A stretch of 64,000 nt of DNA from Bacteroidaceae bacterium (lineage in GTDB: Bacteria > Bacteroidota > Bacteroidia > Bacteroidales > Bacteroidaceae), in the NCBI GenBank assembly GCA_017650105.1, contig JAGCFO010000026.1:62001-126000 (forward strand), in the 5' to 3' direction. The position numbers and the translations under genes are program-made. The notes beneath the pieces are model-generated. The model was not told the origin of the DNA, did no database searches, and saw only the letters and a program-made list of their open reading frames with translations. Position 1 is the first letter of the stretch. The number at the start of each line of letters is the position of its first letter. Shown here in pieces: positions 16,556 through 25,816 of the stretch.

Positions 16556-17299
16556 TTAAAGGTTGTGGCGCTGGCGTACGGCTTCGTAGATGAGTATTCC
16601 GGCTGCAACGGAGACGTTGAGGGACTGGATGTGTCCGAATTGAGGAATCACAATCCACTCATCGCAAAGGGAGAGGTGTTCGGTGGGGATGCCTTTGTCT
16701 TCGGCTCCCATGATGATGCAGACAGGATCGGTGAAATTTGCTTTCGTATAGTCGTAGTTGCCTTTCTCTGTTGCCCCGACAATGCGGAAACCACACTGCT
16801 TGAGGTACTTGATGGTATTCGTCAGGTTCATCTCGCGGCAGACGGGGAGGAAATGGAGGGCTCCGGCTGATGTTTTCATCGCATCTGCATTGACGCTGAC
16901 GCTGTTGTGCGCGGGGATGATGATGGCATCCACATCTGCGCAGTCGCACGTGCGGGAGATGGCGCCGAAGTTGCGCACATCCGTCACTCCGTCAAGCATC
17001 ACGAAGAGAGGGCTCTTCCCTTCCTCGAAGAGGGTGGGGACCAGGTCTTCCACTTTCTGATAGGTGACAGCGGAGATGAAGGCAATGACGCCCTGATGGT
17101 TCTTGGTGGTGAGCCTGTTGAGCTTTTCTGCCGGGACCCGCTGAACGGGTATCTGAGTGCCTTTCAGAAAGGCAAACAGCTCCCGCACCAGATCGCCTTG
17201 AATGTCGCGCTTGATAAGTATACGGTCGATATCCTTCCCTGCCTCAATGGCTTCAATCACGGCGCGGATACCAAAAATGTATTCAGATTTGTTTATCAT
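16556..17299 (-). CDS. rlmB: 23S rRNA 2'-O-methyltransferase, TrmH/SpoU family
   Basis: 247 residues with an N-terminal substrate-binding domain and a C-terminal SPOUT domain. The SpoU motifs are clear: NFGAISRTCDCADVDAIIIP (motif 1), CIIMGAEDKGIP (motif 2) and IPQFGHIQSLNVSVAAGI (motif 3). The best match is RlmB, which methylates G2251 of 23S rRNA, but specificity within SpoU proteins is not certain from sequence. The start codon overlaps the recN stop (TGATG), so the two are translationally coupled. Confidence 0.9.
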   Translation of the reverse strand: MINKSEYIFGIRAVIEAIEAGKDIDRILIKRDIQGDLVRELFAFLKGTQIPVQRVPAEKLNRLTTKNHQGVIAFISAVTYQKVEDLVPTLFEEGKSPLFVMLDGVTDVRNFGAISRTCDCADVDAIIIPAHNSVSVNADAMKTSAGALHFLPVCREMNLTNTIKYLKQCGFRIVGATEKGNYDYTKANFTDPVCIIMGAEDKGIPTEHLSLCDEWIVIPQFGHIQSLNVSVAAGILIYEAVRQRHNL

Positions 17300-18960
17300 C
17301 AGTGTATTCCTAATAAAACCTTTGCATTGTTGATGGCAGCGTCAGTAAGTCTGGCGCCGCTCATCATGCTTGCTATCTCATGAATTCGTTCTTCCAATGT
17401 CAGCTCACGGATAGACGTGGCTGTCCCTTTGTCTGTCTCGGACTTGCTGACAAGATAGTGCGAAGAACCTTTCGCTGCTATCTGCGGCAGGTGGGTGATG
17501 CTTATGATCTGATGTCCCTCGTTGCCCATGCCCTGCATGATTTCTCCCATCTTGTCTGCTATGTTGCCTGAGATGCCTGTGTCTATCTCGTCGAAGATGA
17601 TGGTGGGCAGCTTGCGTGCTTTTGCCAGGATAGCCTTGACGGCTAACATCACGCGCGAGATTTCTCCTCCCGAAGCGATGCCCACGATGTCTTGTGGGGT
17701 GGAACTCTTGTTTGCGGAGAACTTGAAGGTGACGGCGTCAAGCCCATTCGTCTCGGGCTGTGTGCGAGGAGTGACGTTCACTTCGAAGCGGATGTTGGGC
17801 ATCCCCAAGGGGCGTAAGCGCTCGACGATGTCTTTCTCGACCAAGAGGCTGGCCTTTTTCCGTGTGGCAGTAAGTGCTGCCGCAGCTTTTTTCATCCTTT
17901 CCCGAGCCTCATTCAATTGGGTGGAGAGCATCTCTAAGGAGTCTTCTCCACCATCCAGCAGAGCCATTTTCTGTCGATAGTCGCTCTCGATCTGCAAGAG
18001 TTCGTCGACGGTCTTTACATGAAACTTTTGAAGCATTGAGTAGATGAGGTCGAGCCTGTTTTCTACCTTCTCGATCTTGTCGGGTTCAAAACAAATATCG
18101 TCTTCTTCCTTCTCGATATCTTCGGATATATCCTTCAGCTCGAGGTAGAGGCTTTCCATTCGTTCTTCCCAATCAGCAGCCTTCGGATAATTCTTTGCCA
18201 GATTGCGCAGGATGTGGGTGCACGTCAACAATGCGCCTACCTGCCCGCCTTCTTCCCCCGACAGGGTTTGGCTGAGGGTATGCAAGTCGGTCTTGATATC
18301 TTCAGCATGACTGAGAATCTGCAGTTCTTCTTCAAGCTTCTCTAGTTCCCCAGCTTCAAGCTGTGCGTTGTCGAACTGTTGCAGTTGATAGCGGATGAAT
18401 TCCTCGTCTGCCTTGTAGCGTTCCTGGTTGGCTTGTGCCTCGCGAAGGAGTTGCTCAGCCTCGCGGTAGGAGCGATAGGCGGCAAGGTACTGTTTCCTTT
18501 CCGCTTCGTTTTTTGCCAACGTATCCAGTACTTCCAGCTGGAAACTTTCGGTGTTGAGCAGGAGATTCTGATGTTGCGAATGTATATCGATGAGCCGGTT
18601 ACCCAACTCCTTCAGTTGCTGCAAGGTAGCGGGTGTGTCGTTGATGAAGGCGCGGCTCTTGCCTCCTGCCAGCAGTTCCCTGCGGATGATGCATCTGTCG
18701 TCGAACTCGAAGTCGTTCTCCTGGAAGAAAGGCTCCAATCCATACGATGAGATGTCGAACTCACCCTCGATGATACACTTGGTGGCTCCTTCACGTATAG
18801 CTGAGATTTCGGCTCTGTTTCCCGCCAAGAGTCCGATAGCTCCCAAGATAATGGACTTTCCCGCTCCTGTCTCACCCGTTATGACAGAGAAGCCAGGATG
18901 GAACGTTATTTCCAGCTTTTCAATGAGGGCGTAGTTTTTGATGGATAGCGACGTCAGCAT
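17299..18960 (-). CDS. recN: DNA repair protein RecN
   Basis: A 553-residue SMC-like ATPase for double-strand-break repair. The N-terminal Walker A motif GETGAGKS is near residue 30, long coiled coils fill the middle (about 150-370), and the C-terminal half carries the ABC signature SGGEISRVMLAVKA and Walker B PTIIFDEIDTGISG. Length and layout are typical. It begins 1 base after the DUF4835 gene and overlaps rlmB by one base. Confidence 0.97.
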   Translation of the reverse strand: MLTSLSIKNYALIEKLEITFHPGFSVITGETGAGKSIILGAIGLLAGNRAEISAIREGATKCIIEGEFDISSYGLEPFFQENDFEFDDRCIIRRELLAGGKSRAFINDTPATLQQLKELGNRLIDIHSQHQNLLLNTESFQLEVLDTLAKNEAERKQYLAAYRSYREAEQLLREAQANQERYKADEEFIRYQLQQFDNAQLEAGELEKLEEELQILSHAEDIKTDLHTLSQTLSGEEGGQVGALLTCTHILRNLAKNYPKAADWEERMESLYLELKDISEDIEKEEDDICFEPDKIEKVENRLDLIYSMLQKFHVKTVDELLQIESDYRQKMALLDGGEDSLEMLSTQLNEARERMKKAAAALTATRKKASLLVEKDIVERLRPLGMPNIRFEVNVTPRTQPETNGLDAVTFKFSANKSSTPQDIVGIASGGEISRVMLAVKAILAKARKLPTIIFDEIDTGISGNIADKMGEIMQGMGNEGHQIISITHLPQIAAKGSSHYLVSKSETDKGTATSIRELTLEERIHEIASMMSGARLTDAAINNAKVLLGIH

Positions 18961-18961
18961 A

Positions 18962-19894
18962 TCATTTCTTTATCTCGTCCCATTCGTTGCTCAACGACGG
19001 ACTCACTTCGCAGAGAATATCATAGACGGTTTCTTTCTCCTTACTCGTGCCTTTGGAATAGATGTTTATCAGTTCGTCTTTCTTGATTTCGACGAACAAT
19101 CCAGGCAGGGTGGAGAGCGGTTTGTTCTCTTTCGCTTTTTTCAGTAGCGAGAGGGATGTGGTGATGTTTCCCCTTCCTCGCTCAGCGTTCTGAGCCATTT
19201 CGTCCAACCCCTCGCGATAGTAGCTGTACATCAAGTCGCGCAGAGGTTCAAGGGCTCCGTTCGTATAGTCGTTGACAATAGCGTGTCTGTTCTTGTCGTC
19301 GCCGAAAGCCTTCCATCCTGGAACGTCAAGCATCTGGGCGTTGTTGACCACATTTTCAGCCTTCTGAAGGATGTCGGTTCCGCCCCGTGGAGCGAAAGTG
19401 TCCAGGTCTAAACCTATAATAAGGTACGCATAGTAGGCAAGCACAGCTGTCAGATTGTTGTCGACGAGATTGTCGGAATACTCCAGCTTGTCGTGCTCTA
19501 CGTAGTTGAAAACCAAATCAGGGTCTCTGAAGTTGAAGACAGTTGTGGTGTACGTCGCATTGAAGACAGGGCGATTGCTTTGGACAATCAACTCACATTC
19601 GAAAGTGCCGTCGTCGGAGTACTGGCTCACGATGATGTTGAAGCTGCAGGAGATTTTTTCTTTGGTGCTATACTGGGCGTTGGTCCATTTCCTCGTGTTG
19701 AGAAATTCCTTGACGTCTGTTTCAAGAGTTGTGAACACGGAAGAGTTTGTGCCTTGTATTTTTTTTGCGTTGACAACGACACTCGCGTCCAACTCTTGCG
19801 CGATAGCGTGATGCGCAAAGAAAAGGAGGAAGAGGAGAGGGAGAACCCCCGCTTTTCCTTTCAATAAGCCTGTTGTCATTCGTCTGTCGCCCAT
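18962..19894 (-). CDS. DUF4835-family exported protein
   Basis: 310 residues with a signal peptide (about 1-33, LPLLFLLFFAHHAIAQ) and the DUF4835 layout: ELDASVVVN right after the signal, then DFMYSTKW-like segments (FLNTRKWTNAQYS), and a middle FYAYLIIGLDLDTF-type block (AYYAYLIIGLDLDTFAPRGG). The family is found in Bacteroidetes next to recN and has no established function; an envelope role is suggested by export. It lies 4 bases after the exonuclease gene. The first ATG encodes MGDRRMTT; the second at M6 is also possible. Confidence 0.9.
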   Translation of the reverse strand: MGDRRMTTGLLKGKAGVLPLLFLLFFAHHAIAQELDASVVVNAKKIQGTNSSVFTTLETDVKEFLNTRKWTNAQYSTKEKISCSFNIIVSQYSDDGTFECELIVQSNRPVFNATYTTTVFNFRDPDLVFNYVEHDKLEYSDNLVDNNLTAVLAYYAYLIIGLDLDTFAPRGGTDILQKAENVVNNAQMLDVPGWKAFGDDKNRHAIVNDYTNGALEPLRDLMYSYYREGLDEMAQNAERGRGNITTSLSLLKKAKENKPLSTLPGLFVEIKKDELINIYSKGTSKEKETVYDILCEVSPSLSNEWDEIKK

Positions 19895-19898
19895 TTCC

Positions 19899-20666
19899 TT
19901 AGTGGTTCAACTCGCGTAAGCGTATTTTTGTCAATACTTGCTTAGTGTTCAAGGGGAAATCGCTCTTCATAATCCAGTCGTAGTAACTCGGGTCCCTCTT
20001 GATGACCTCTGCCAGGCTGCGCCCCTTGTACTTGCCGAAATTGATGATTTCCTTTCCGTTGTCGTCGTAGATGAAATGCCCCGAGAAGTCAACATTCCGG
20101 GTAAAGGAAGTATAGTCGGAGAGCCATTTCACATCGTTCTGCAGATTGTCGTAACGATCGAGCTGTGCTTTCAGAACCTCATAGGTAGCTCGCGTGTCGC
20201 CTGCGGCGGAATGTGCATCGTCGAGGTCTTTCCCGCAATAGAACTTGTATGCTGCGGTGAGGGTGCGCTGCTCCATCTTGTGGAAAATGACCTGCACATC
20301 GATGAAACGGTGCTTAGAGAAGTCAAAGTCCACTCCAGCGCGAAGAAACTCTTCTGCCAGCATCGGGATGTCGAAACGGTTGGAGTTGAATCCGGCAATG
20401 TCGCTCCCTTCGAAGACATTGGCGATTTCCCGTGCAATCTGCGCGAAGGTGGGGCAGTCCTTTACGTCTTCGTCGCTGATGTGATGCACGCTTGTCGCCT
20501 GCGGAGGAATGGGCATCCCTGGGTTCACTCGCGAAGTCTTCGAAATCTCGCGCCCGTCGGGAAATACTTTCAGGTAGCTGATTTCGACTATTCGGTCGTT
20601 CGTTACGGATGTGCCTGTTGTCTCCAGGTCGAAGAAGACAACAGGTTTTGTTATGTTCAGTTCCAC
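19899..20666 (-). CDS. DEDDh 3'-5' exonuclease with C-terminal DUF3820-like domain
   Basis: 255 residues. The DnaQ-like exonuclease occupies about residues 8-180: ExoI FFDLETTG, ExoII FNSNRFDIPML, ExoIII HSAAGDTRAT, giving the DEDDh set. The last 60 residues (FGKYKGRSLAEVIKRDPSYY) form a small extra domain of the DUF3820 kind found fused to such exonucleases. Likely a proofreading or repair nuclease; the position right after dnaN supports a replication role. It is not necessarily the true polymerase III epsilon subunit. Confidence 0.9.
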   Translation of the reverse strand: MELNITKPVVFFDLETTGTSVTNDRIVEISYLKVFPDGREISKTSRVNPGMPIPPQATSVHHISDEDVKDCPTFAQIAREIANVFEGSDIAGFNSNRFDIPMLAEEFLRAGVDFDFSKHRFIDVQVIFHKMEQRTLTAAYKFYCGKDLDDAHSAAGDTRATYEVLKAQLDRYDNLQNDVKWLSDYTSFTRNVDFSGHFIYDDNGKEIINFGKYKGRSLAEVIKRDPSYYDWIMKSDFPLNTKQVLTKIRLRELNH

Positions 20667-20689
20667 GATGTGAAGGTTTGTTTTTCGGG

Positions 20690-21814
20690 TTAATCGTTTA
20701 GCATCATCGGCATGAGGAGCATCAGGAGGTCGCTGTTCTCTTCCTGGATAGTCGGGATGAGGACTCCTGCGCGTGAAGGATCGGAAACCTCGATGTTGAT
20801 GTCTTCTCCCGTGATGTTGGAGATGATGTCGATGAGGAATGTCGATTTGAAGCCGATGCTCATGGGCTCGCCGTTATACTGGCAAACAATCTTCTCTTCG
20901 GCTGACGATGCGAAGTCGATGTCCTGTGCCGAGATGTGCACCTCGTTGTTCTGAAGGCGCAGCTTGACGAGGCTGCTGCTTGCCGATGAGAAGACCGAAA
21001 CGCGGCGCAGGGCGCTGAGAAGAGCCTGACGGTTGATGGTTGCCTTGTAGGGATTGTTTGCAGGGATGACGGAGTTGTAGTTGGGATAGCGTCCTTCAAT
21101 GAGTCGGCACACCATGCTGTGGTTAGGCAATGTGAAGACGGCGTTTCGGTTGTCGAAGGAGATTTCGATGTCGTCAGCTTCCTTACCGAGGATGTTCTTC
21201 AGGATGTTTGCCGGTTTCTTTGGTAGGATGAAGGCAGACTTCTCCGTGCCCTGCACATCGAGCAGTCTATAGCGTACCAGTTTATGTCCGTCGGAAGCAA
21301 CCAGCGTGATGGACTCGCTGTTGATGTCGAAGTAGATACCGTTCATCACGGGGCGCAGCTCATCGTCGGCTGTTGCGAAGAGGGTGCGGTTGATTCCTCC
21401 CAGCAGCACGTCGGCTCCCATGCTAAACTTGACAACGTTCTCGCCCAGCACGGCTGTCGTAGGATATTCGTCGGCATTCTGTCCTACCATGCTGAACTTT
21501 CCGTTCATATACTCAATGACGATGTTCATGTTGCTGAGGTCGACATTGAACACGACGGGTTGCTCGGGCAACTCCTTGATGGCATCGAGGATGCTTTTCG
21601 AACTGATGGCGAACTGTCCCTTCCCTTCGTATTCGATTACCTGCAGCGAGGTGTCGAGAGTGGTCTCGTTGTCAGAAGCTGTGATTGACAGGATGCCCTC
21701 GTCGAGTGAGAAGAGGAAGCAGTCGAGGATGGGGAGTGCGTTTTTCGAGTTGATGACACGTCCGATAGACTGAAGGCGAGCATAAAGCTCTGTGCTTGTT
21801 ACTACAAATTTCAT
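20690..21814 (-). CDS. dnaN: DNA polymerase III beta subunit (sliding clamp)
   Basis: A 374-residue clamp with three repeated domains of about 120 residues: the N-terminal MKFVVTSTELYARLQSIGRVI, the central VLLGGINRTLFATADDELRP, and the C-terminal segment ending in the family-typical LLMPMMLND (E. coli MPMRL). It tethers the replicative polymerase and repair factors to DNA. It heads a minus-strand cluster of six genes and is divergent from the DUF3127 gene. Confidence 0.98.
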   Translation of the reverse strand: MKFVVTSTELYARLQSIGRVINSKNALPILDCFLFSLDEGILSITASDNETTLDTSLQVIEYEGKGQFAISSKSILDAIKELPEQPVVFNVDLSNMNIVIEYMNGKFSMVGQNADEYPTTAVLGENVVKFSMGADVLLGGINRTLFATADDELRPVMNGIYFDINSESITLVASDGHKLVRYRLLDVQGTEKSAFILPKKPANILKNILGKEADDIEISFDNRNAVFTLPNHSMVCRLIEGRYPNYNSVIPANNPYKATINRQALLSALRRVSVFSSASSSLVKLRLQNNEVHISAQDIDFASSAEEKIVCQYNGEPMSIGFKSTFLIDIISNITGEDINIEVSDPSRAGVLIPTIQEENSDLLMLLMPMMLND

Positions 21815-21863
21815 AATATATTTCCTTTTTTAGTGAATTGTCTGTTTTCAGCAATATTAAGTG

Positions 21864-21871
21864 CAAAGATA
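21864..21871 (-). promoter_or_regulatory. dnaN promoter, -7 box
   Basis: TATCTTTG followed by C on the minus strand, 50 bases upstream of the dnaN start. Confidence 0.7.
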
Positions 21872-21933
21872 AGAAATATATCATGAATTGAAAAAAAAGA
21901 GAGAAAAAATTAGAATTGTAGGAAAGAAAATCG

Positions 21934-21941
21934 TACCTTCG
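21934..21941 (+). promoter_or_regulatory. Promoter of DUF3127 gene, -7 box
   Basis: TACCTTCG followed by C, a variant of TAnnTTTG with C in the sixth position, 22 bases before the ATG. The same variant precedes the zapA region. Confidence 0.6.
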
Positions 21942-21963
21942 CACTGAAAAACAAAAAAGACTT

Positions 21964-22362
21964 ATGGAATTAACAGGTAAAATTATCGTCGTACAGCCCG
22001 AACGTAAGGGTGTGTCGAAGGCGACAGGAAATGAGTGGAGAGTGCAGGAGTTCGTATTGGAGACAATCAATGAGCAATACCCGCGCAAACTGTGTTTCGA
22101 AGTGTTCGGCTCAGACCGTCTGGAGCAGTTTGCCATCAAGCAAGGCGAAGTGATGACAGTATCATTTGATATTGACGCTCGTGAATATAATGGTCGTTGG
22201 TACAATCAGATTCGTGCGTGGAAGGTAGACCGCAACGTTGCCTCCCAGCCCGTTGCTCCCGCAGCTCCTGCTGCAGCGCAGTATGCTCCAGCCGATTCAG
22301 CACCCGCTCAGCCGGCAGCTCCCGCTCCAGCTCCCAACCCCGTTGACGACCTTCCCTTCTGA
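21964..22362 (+). CDS. DUF3127 protein with SSB-like C-terminal tip
   Basis: 132 residues. Residues 1-90 match DUF3127, a small OB-fold-like domain common in Bacteroidetes (MELTGKIIVVQPERKGVSKA, EFVLETINEQYPRKLCFEVFG). Residues about 93-125 are a Pro/Ala linker, and the protein ends in VDDLPF, closely resembling the DDIPF tip by which single-strand DNA-binding proteins recruit partners. Together with its position divergent from dnaN this suggests a nucleic-acid-binding protein (inference). It ends at a shared terminator with yhhN. Confidence 0.85.
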   Translation: MELTGKIIVVQPERKGVSKATGNEWRVQEFVLETINEQYPRKLCFEVFGSDRLEQFAIKQGEVMTVSFDIDAREYNGRWYNQIRAWKVDRNVASQPVAPAAPAAAQYAPADSAPAQPAAPAPAPNPVDDLPF

Positions 22363-22378
22363 GAAAGGCTGACAAAGA

Positions 22379-22418
22379 CAGAGGAGGCGGAACAATCGTT
22401 CTGCCTCCTCTGTTCTTT
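22379..22418. terminator. Terminator between convergent DUF3127 and yhhN genes
   Basis: CAGAGGAGGC pairs with GCCTCCTCTG and is followed by TTCTTTTTT on the plus strand. Confidence 0.85.
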
Positions 22419-22419
22419 T

Positions 22420-23184
22420 TTATTTCTCTGTCGTATTGCGGAAGAGAGACATTTTCCATACTCCTGAAGCGAGAAGGAACTCGGCAAGGAGATAGGTGCC
22501 CATTACGACGGCGCCCTTGTATGGGAAAGTCAACCCACGGAATGCTCCGAGGGCGATAAGGGCATCGGAGATGATGAAAAGGATTCCTCCGAAAAGGATG
22601 TAGCAGAAGGCCGACTTCGCTCCTCGCGGCAATCCCATACCAGACTTTTTTGTCCTGTTGCTTTTCAATAATCCCGCAATGCCGGCAGCCACGTAAGACA
22701 TCAGCGCCAACGAGTAGACGGCAACAGGAAATATCATTTTTCCCTCTCCTGACGTGAGAGCGAGGGCAAGTCCTATGGCGATAAGCCCTGAGAGTACCCA
22801 CACCGTGTTTTCGGGAAAGCGCAGCTCGCCCAGCTTCCTTATGATATAGGTTAGGTAGAAGATGTGCCCGACAAGGAAGGCGGCAAGTCCTGCCACGAAG
22901 ACAACTTCGCCCCTGAGCTCCAGGATGATATCCCCAAGGCAATGCAGCACGAGCGCTCCTGTGGCGCAGAAGGCTGCCGACTTCTCTCCTCCGTGCCGGA
23001 AAATCTGGCTCAGGACGTAAAAGAGCAGCAGCGGCATGAGGAGAGCCTTCGTCAGGTTTGCCTCCGCATGAAGGGAGAGGATTCGCAGCACCACCTGGGC
23101 TGCCGAGCACAAGACGAAAAGTGCAAGCGACACGCGCGAGATGAACCTGAATCCCTCCTGATTCTGTGTGGAGTTTCCTGACAT
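22420..23184 (-). CDS. YhhN-family membrane protein (lysoplasmalogenase-like)
   Basis: 254 residues with about eight hydrophobic segments. Family features include LVLHCLGDIILELRG and VGHIFYLTYI in the middle and ISDALIALGAF near the end, matching the conserved Asp-containing GD and SD positions of the YhhN/TMEM86 family. Characterised members hydrolyse lysoplasmalogen; the substrate in this bacterium is not known. It stands alone between a terminator and repeat copy 4. Confidence 0.85.
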   Translation of the reverse strand: MSGNSTQNQEGFRFISRVSLALFVLCSAAQVVLRILSLHAEANLTKALLMPLLLFYVLSQIFRHGGEKSAAFCATGALVLHCLGDIILELRGEVVFVAGLAAFLVGHIFYLTYIIRKLGELRFPENTVWVLSGLIAIGLALALTSGEGKMIFPVAVYSLALMSYVAAGIAGLLKSNRTKKSGMGLPRGAKSAFCYILFGGILFIISDALIALGAFRGLTFPYKGAVVMGTYLLAEFLLASGVWKMSLFRNTTEK

Positions 23185-23239
23185 GATAGGCGGGGAAAAC
23201 GTTTGCGTTGTGAGCGAAAGTTTTTGCTTTGCGGAAAAA

Positions 23240-23320
23240 AATTTTGGAGAAGGAAAAACAAATTATGAAGAAGGAATCTCGCGATATGAAGAAGGGAAAA
23301 TTTTTTATTTAGAAAGCATA
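23240..23320 (+). repeat. Modular intergenic repeat, copy 4
   Basis: TTTTGGAGAAGGAAAAAC, then AATTATG (23261), GAAGAAGGAATCTCGCG, ATATGAAGAAGGGAAAA and TTTTTTATTTAGAAAGCATA with a decayed right end (CATATT). Confidence 0.8.
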
Positions 23321-23390
23321 TTCCCGTTTTCCTTGAACATAATCGATTTTCAACAAAAATCCTCCGCAGGACTCTTGTGAAAGCGCTGCG

Positions 23391-25568
23391 TTACGAGTTC
23401 ATGCTCATGAGGAACTCCTCGTTGCTCTCTGTCTGCTCAAGCCTGTCTTTCACGAAGTCCATCGCCTCGATGGGGTTCATATCCGACAGATACTTGCGCA
23501 GAATCCACATACGGTTGAGCGTGTCCTGATTGTGCAGCAGGTCATCGCGCCGTGTGCTGGAAGCCATGATGTTGACAGCGGGGAAGATGCGCTTGTTGCT
23601 GAGCGTACGGTCGAGCTGCAGCTCCATGTTTCCCGTGCCCTTGAATTCCTCGAAGATGACTTCGTCCATTTTGCTTCCCGTGTCGGTGAGGGCTGTGGCA
23701 ATGATGGTGAGCGAACCTCCGTCTTCGATGTTACGGGCAGCTCCGAAGAAGCGTTTGGGCTTGTGCAGCGCGTTGGCATCCACACCTCCAGAGAGAATCT
23801 TGCCAGAAGCGGGTGCTACCGTGTTGTAGGCGCGTGCAAGGCGGGTTATGGAGTCGAGGAAGATGACGACATCGTGCCCGCACTCCACCATACGCTTTGC
23901 CTTCTCCAGCACGATGCCCGCAATCTTCACGTGGCGCTCGGCAGGCTCGTCGAACGTGGATGCGATGACTTCGGCATTCACGCTGCGTGCCATATCTGTC
24001 ACTTCCTCAGGACGTTCGTCGATGAGAAGCACTATCATGTACACCTCGGGGTGATTGGCGGCGATTGCGTTGGCTATGTCCTTCAGAAGGATGGTCTTAC
24101 CTGTTTTTGGCTGGGCTACGATGAGTCCTCGCTGCCCCTTTCCGATGGGTGAGAAGAGATCTACGACGCGTGCCGAGAGGTTGTCGTTCTTTCCCGTGCA
24201 GAGACGGAATTTCTCGTCGGGGAAGAGGGGCGTCAGATGCTCGAAGGGCACTCTGTCGCGCACGATTTCGGGGTCGAGCCCGTTGATTTTGTGCACGGCG
24301 GTAAGTGGGAAGTACTTCTCGCCTTCTTTTGCCGGGCGGATGGATCCTTCAATCACGTCGCCCGTCTTGAGCCCGTAGTGCTTGATTTGGTTTTGCGACA
24401 CGAAGACGTCGTCGGGCGAAGTCAGGTAGTTGTAGTCGGAGGAGCGGAGGAAACCGTAGTTCTCGGGCATGATTTCGAGCACGCCCATACATTTGATGAT
24501 GTCCTGGAAGTCGTAGAGCTTTTCCTGCTCTGCTTTCCTCTCCTGCTCGGCTTTGCGCTCTTCCTCCTGCTGCTGATCCATAGCGCGTCGCTCTTGTGAA
24601 CGGCGCTCCTGCTCTTGAATGCGGCGCTCCTCTTCCAGCTGACGTCCCTGGCGCTCTTCCAGCCTTCTGAGGGCTTCCTGCCGGCGTTGCTCGGCATCCA
24701 TCTTGCGCAGAGGCTGCTGTCGCTGAGGTCTTTGAGCTGTTTCGTTGGGCGTTTTGTCGTTTACGCTATCACCCTCGCTGTAGTCGAAAGGCAGTTCTCC
24801 TGTGGAGCTTTGGGCCTGTGCTTCAGATGAAACGGATGCGTCGTCTTCGGCTGTTTGCTTTTTGCGTGTTCCTTTCTTGCTGCGAGCCTTGCCCTTCTCG
24901 GGAGATTCGTCGAGGGCTGTTTGCGCGAATTTTCCGATTAGCTCGGCTGGGAGGGCTGTCCCGTCGGAGGGCATGTCTTCGATGGGGATGAAAGTGTCGT
25001 TGGATGGTTCGGATGTCGTCTCGGAAGATGCTTCGTTGTTGGCGGTAGTCGTTGCAGCTGAGGCGCTTTCGGTTTCTGCTGCCTGCTCTTTTGCCTTAGG
25101 CTTGCGCCCGCGTTTCTTCTTAGCTACTTCCTTCTCGGGATTGTCGTTGTCGGCAACAGCTTCTTTTGTTATATCGGCTGGAGCTGCACTTTCGCTCTTG
25201 GCGGGTTCCGAGTCGTCAGTTTTTTTCTTTCCCTTGACGGGTTGCTCGTTTGCCTTCTTGTCGGCTGATGCCTGTTTCGGCTGATTCTGAGAGGTTTGCG
25301 ACTTGTCGTCAAACTTTTCTGTTTTCTCTTGATTTGCTGAATAAACCTTGCTGGCAGGCTCTTTCTTCTTGATGCGTTGACGAGCCTTCTTCTCTGTTGA
25401 CTCCTCGCTTGCCACTTTTCTTGCTGCTGATGCTAAGGCTTGCGCATCAAGTATTTCGTAGATGAGTTGGCGTTTTTCAAAGGATTTGGCATCTTTGATT
25501 CCAAACTCGTTTGCTATCTGATGCAACTCAGGTAAATCTTTTTCGGTTAATTGTAGAATGCTATACAT
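23391..25568 (-). CDS. rho: Transcription termination factor Rho with large N-terminal insertion
   Basis: 725 residues from the ATG at 25568 ([19 protein letters not shown]), which fits the Rho N-terminal domain better than the longer reading. Residues about 55-355 are a low-complexity Lys/Glu/Ser/Gln-rich insertion absent from E. coli Rho. The core follows: the RNA-binding fold ([19 protein letters not shown]), Walker [12 protein letters not shown], Walker [18 protein letters not shown], the Q-loop/secondary site [20 protein letters not shown], and the arginine-finger region. Rho is an RNA helicase that ends transcription. Insertions of this type are known in Bacteroidetes Rho. Confidence 0.96.
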   Translation of the reverse strand: MYSILQLTEKDLPELHQIANEFGIKDAKSFEKRQLIYEILDAQALASAARKVASEESTEKKARQRIKKKEPASKVYSANQEKTEKFDDKSQTSQNQPKQASADKKANEQPVKGKKKTDDSEPAKSESAAPADITKEAVADNDNPEKEVAKKKRGRKPKAKEQAAETESASAATTTANNEASSETTSEPSNDTFIPIEDMPSDGTALPAELIGKFAQTALDESPEKGKARSKKGTRKKQTAEDDASVSSEAQAQSSTGELPFDYSEGDSVNDKTPNETAQRPQRQQPLRKMDAEQRRQEALRRLEERQGRQLEEERRIQEQERRSQERRAMDQQQEEERKAEQERKAEQEKLYDFQDIIKCMGVLEIMPENYGFLRSSDYNYLTSPDDVFVSQNQIKHYGLKTGDVIEGSIRPAKEGEKYFPLTAVHKINGLDPEIVRDRVPFEHLTPLFPDEKFRLCTGKNDNLSARVVDLFSPIGKGQRGLIVAQPKTGKTILLKDIANAIAANHPEVYMIVLLIDERPEEVTDMARSVNAEVIASTFDEPAERHVKIAGIVLEKAKRMVECGHDVVIFLDSITRLARAYNTVAPASGKILSGGVDANALHKPKRFFGAARNIEDGGSLTIIATALTDTGSKMDEVIFEEFKGTGNMELQLDRTLSNKRIFPAVNIMASSTRRDDLLHNQDTLNRMWILRKYLSDMNPIEAMDFVKDRLEQTESNEEFLMSMNS

Positions 25569-25731
25569 AGAAAGATTATGGTTTTTCCGTTCATGTTTCC
25601 TCATGCGCAGACGTCATGATGTCAAATAGGCACAACGAAATCGTAGAGACGGAGTGGGTAATGAGCCCGATTAATGATGATTGTGAATGAAAAACGGTAG
25701 CGATGCATCCGTTTTTCGAAATTTGAACGTG

Positions 25732-25739
25732 CAAAAGTA
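25732..25739 (-). promoter_or_regulatory. rho promoter, -7 box
   Basis: TACTTTTG followed by C on the minus strand, giving a leader of roughly 160 bases before the rho start, long enough for Rho autoregulation (inference). Confidence 0.65.
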
Positions 25740-25781
25740 AAGAAAAAATCTGAATTGACAAGATGTTTGCGCGATTTTTTT

Positions 25782-25789
25782 TAACTTTG
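25782..25789 (+). promoter_or_regulatory. Promoter of DUF3805-like gene, -7 box
   Basis: TAACTTTG followed by C, 27 bases before the start codon; divergent from the rho promoter. Confidence 0.65.
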
Positions 25790-25816
25790 CGATGAAATTC
25801 GATATAAGTCATTTGT

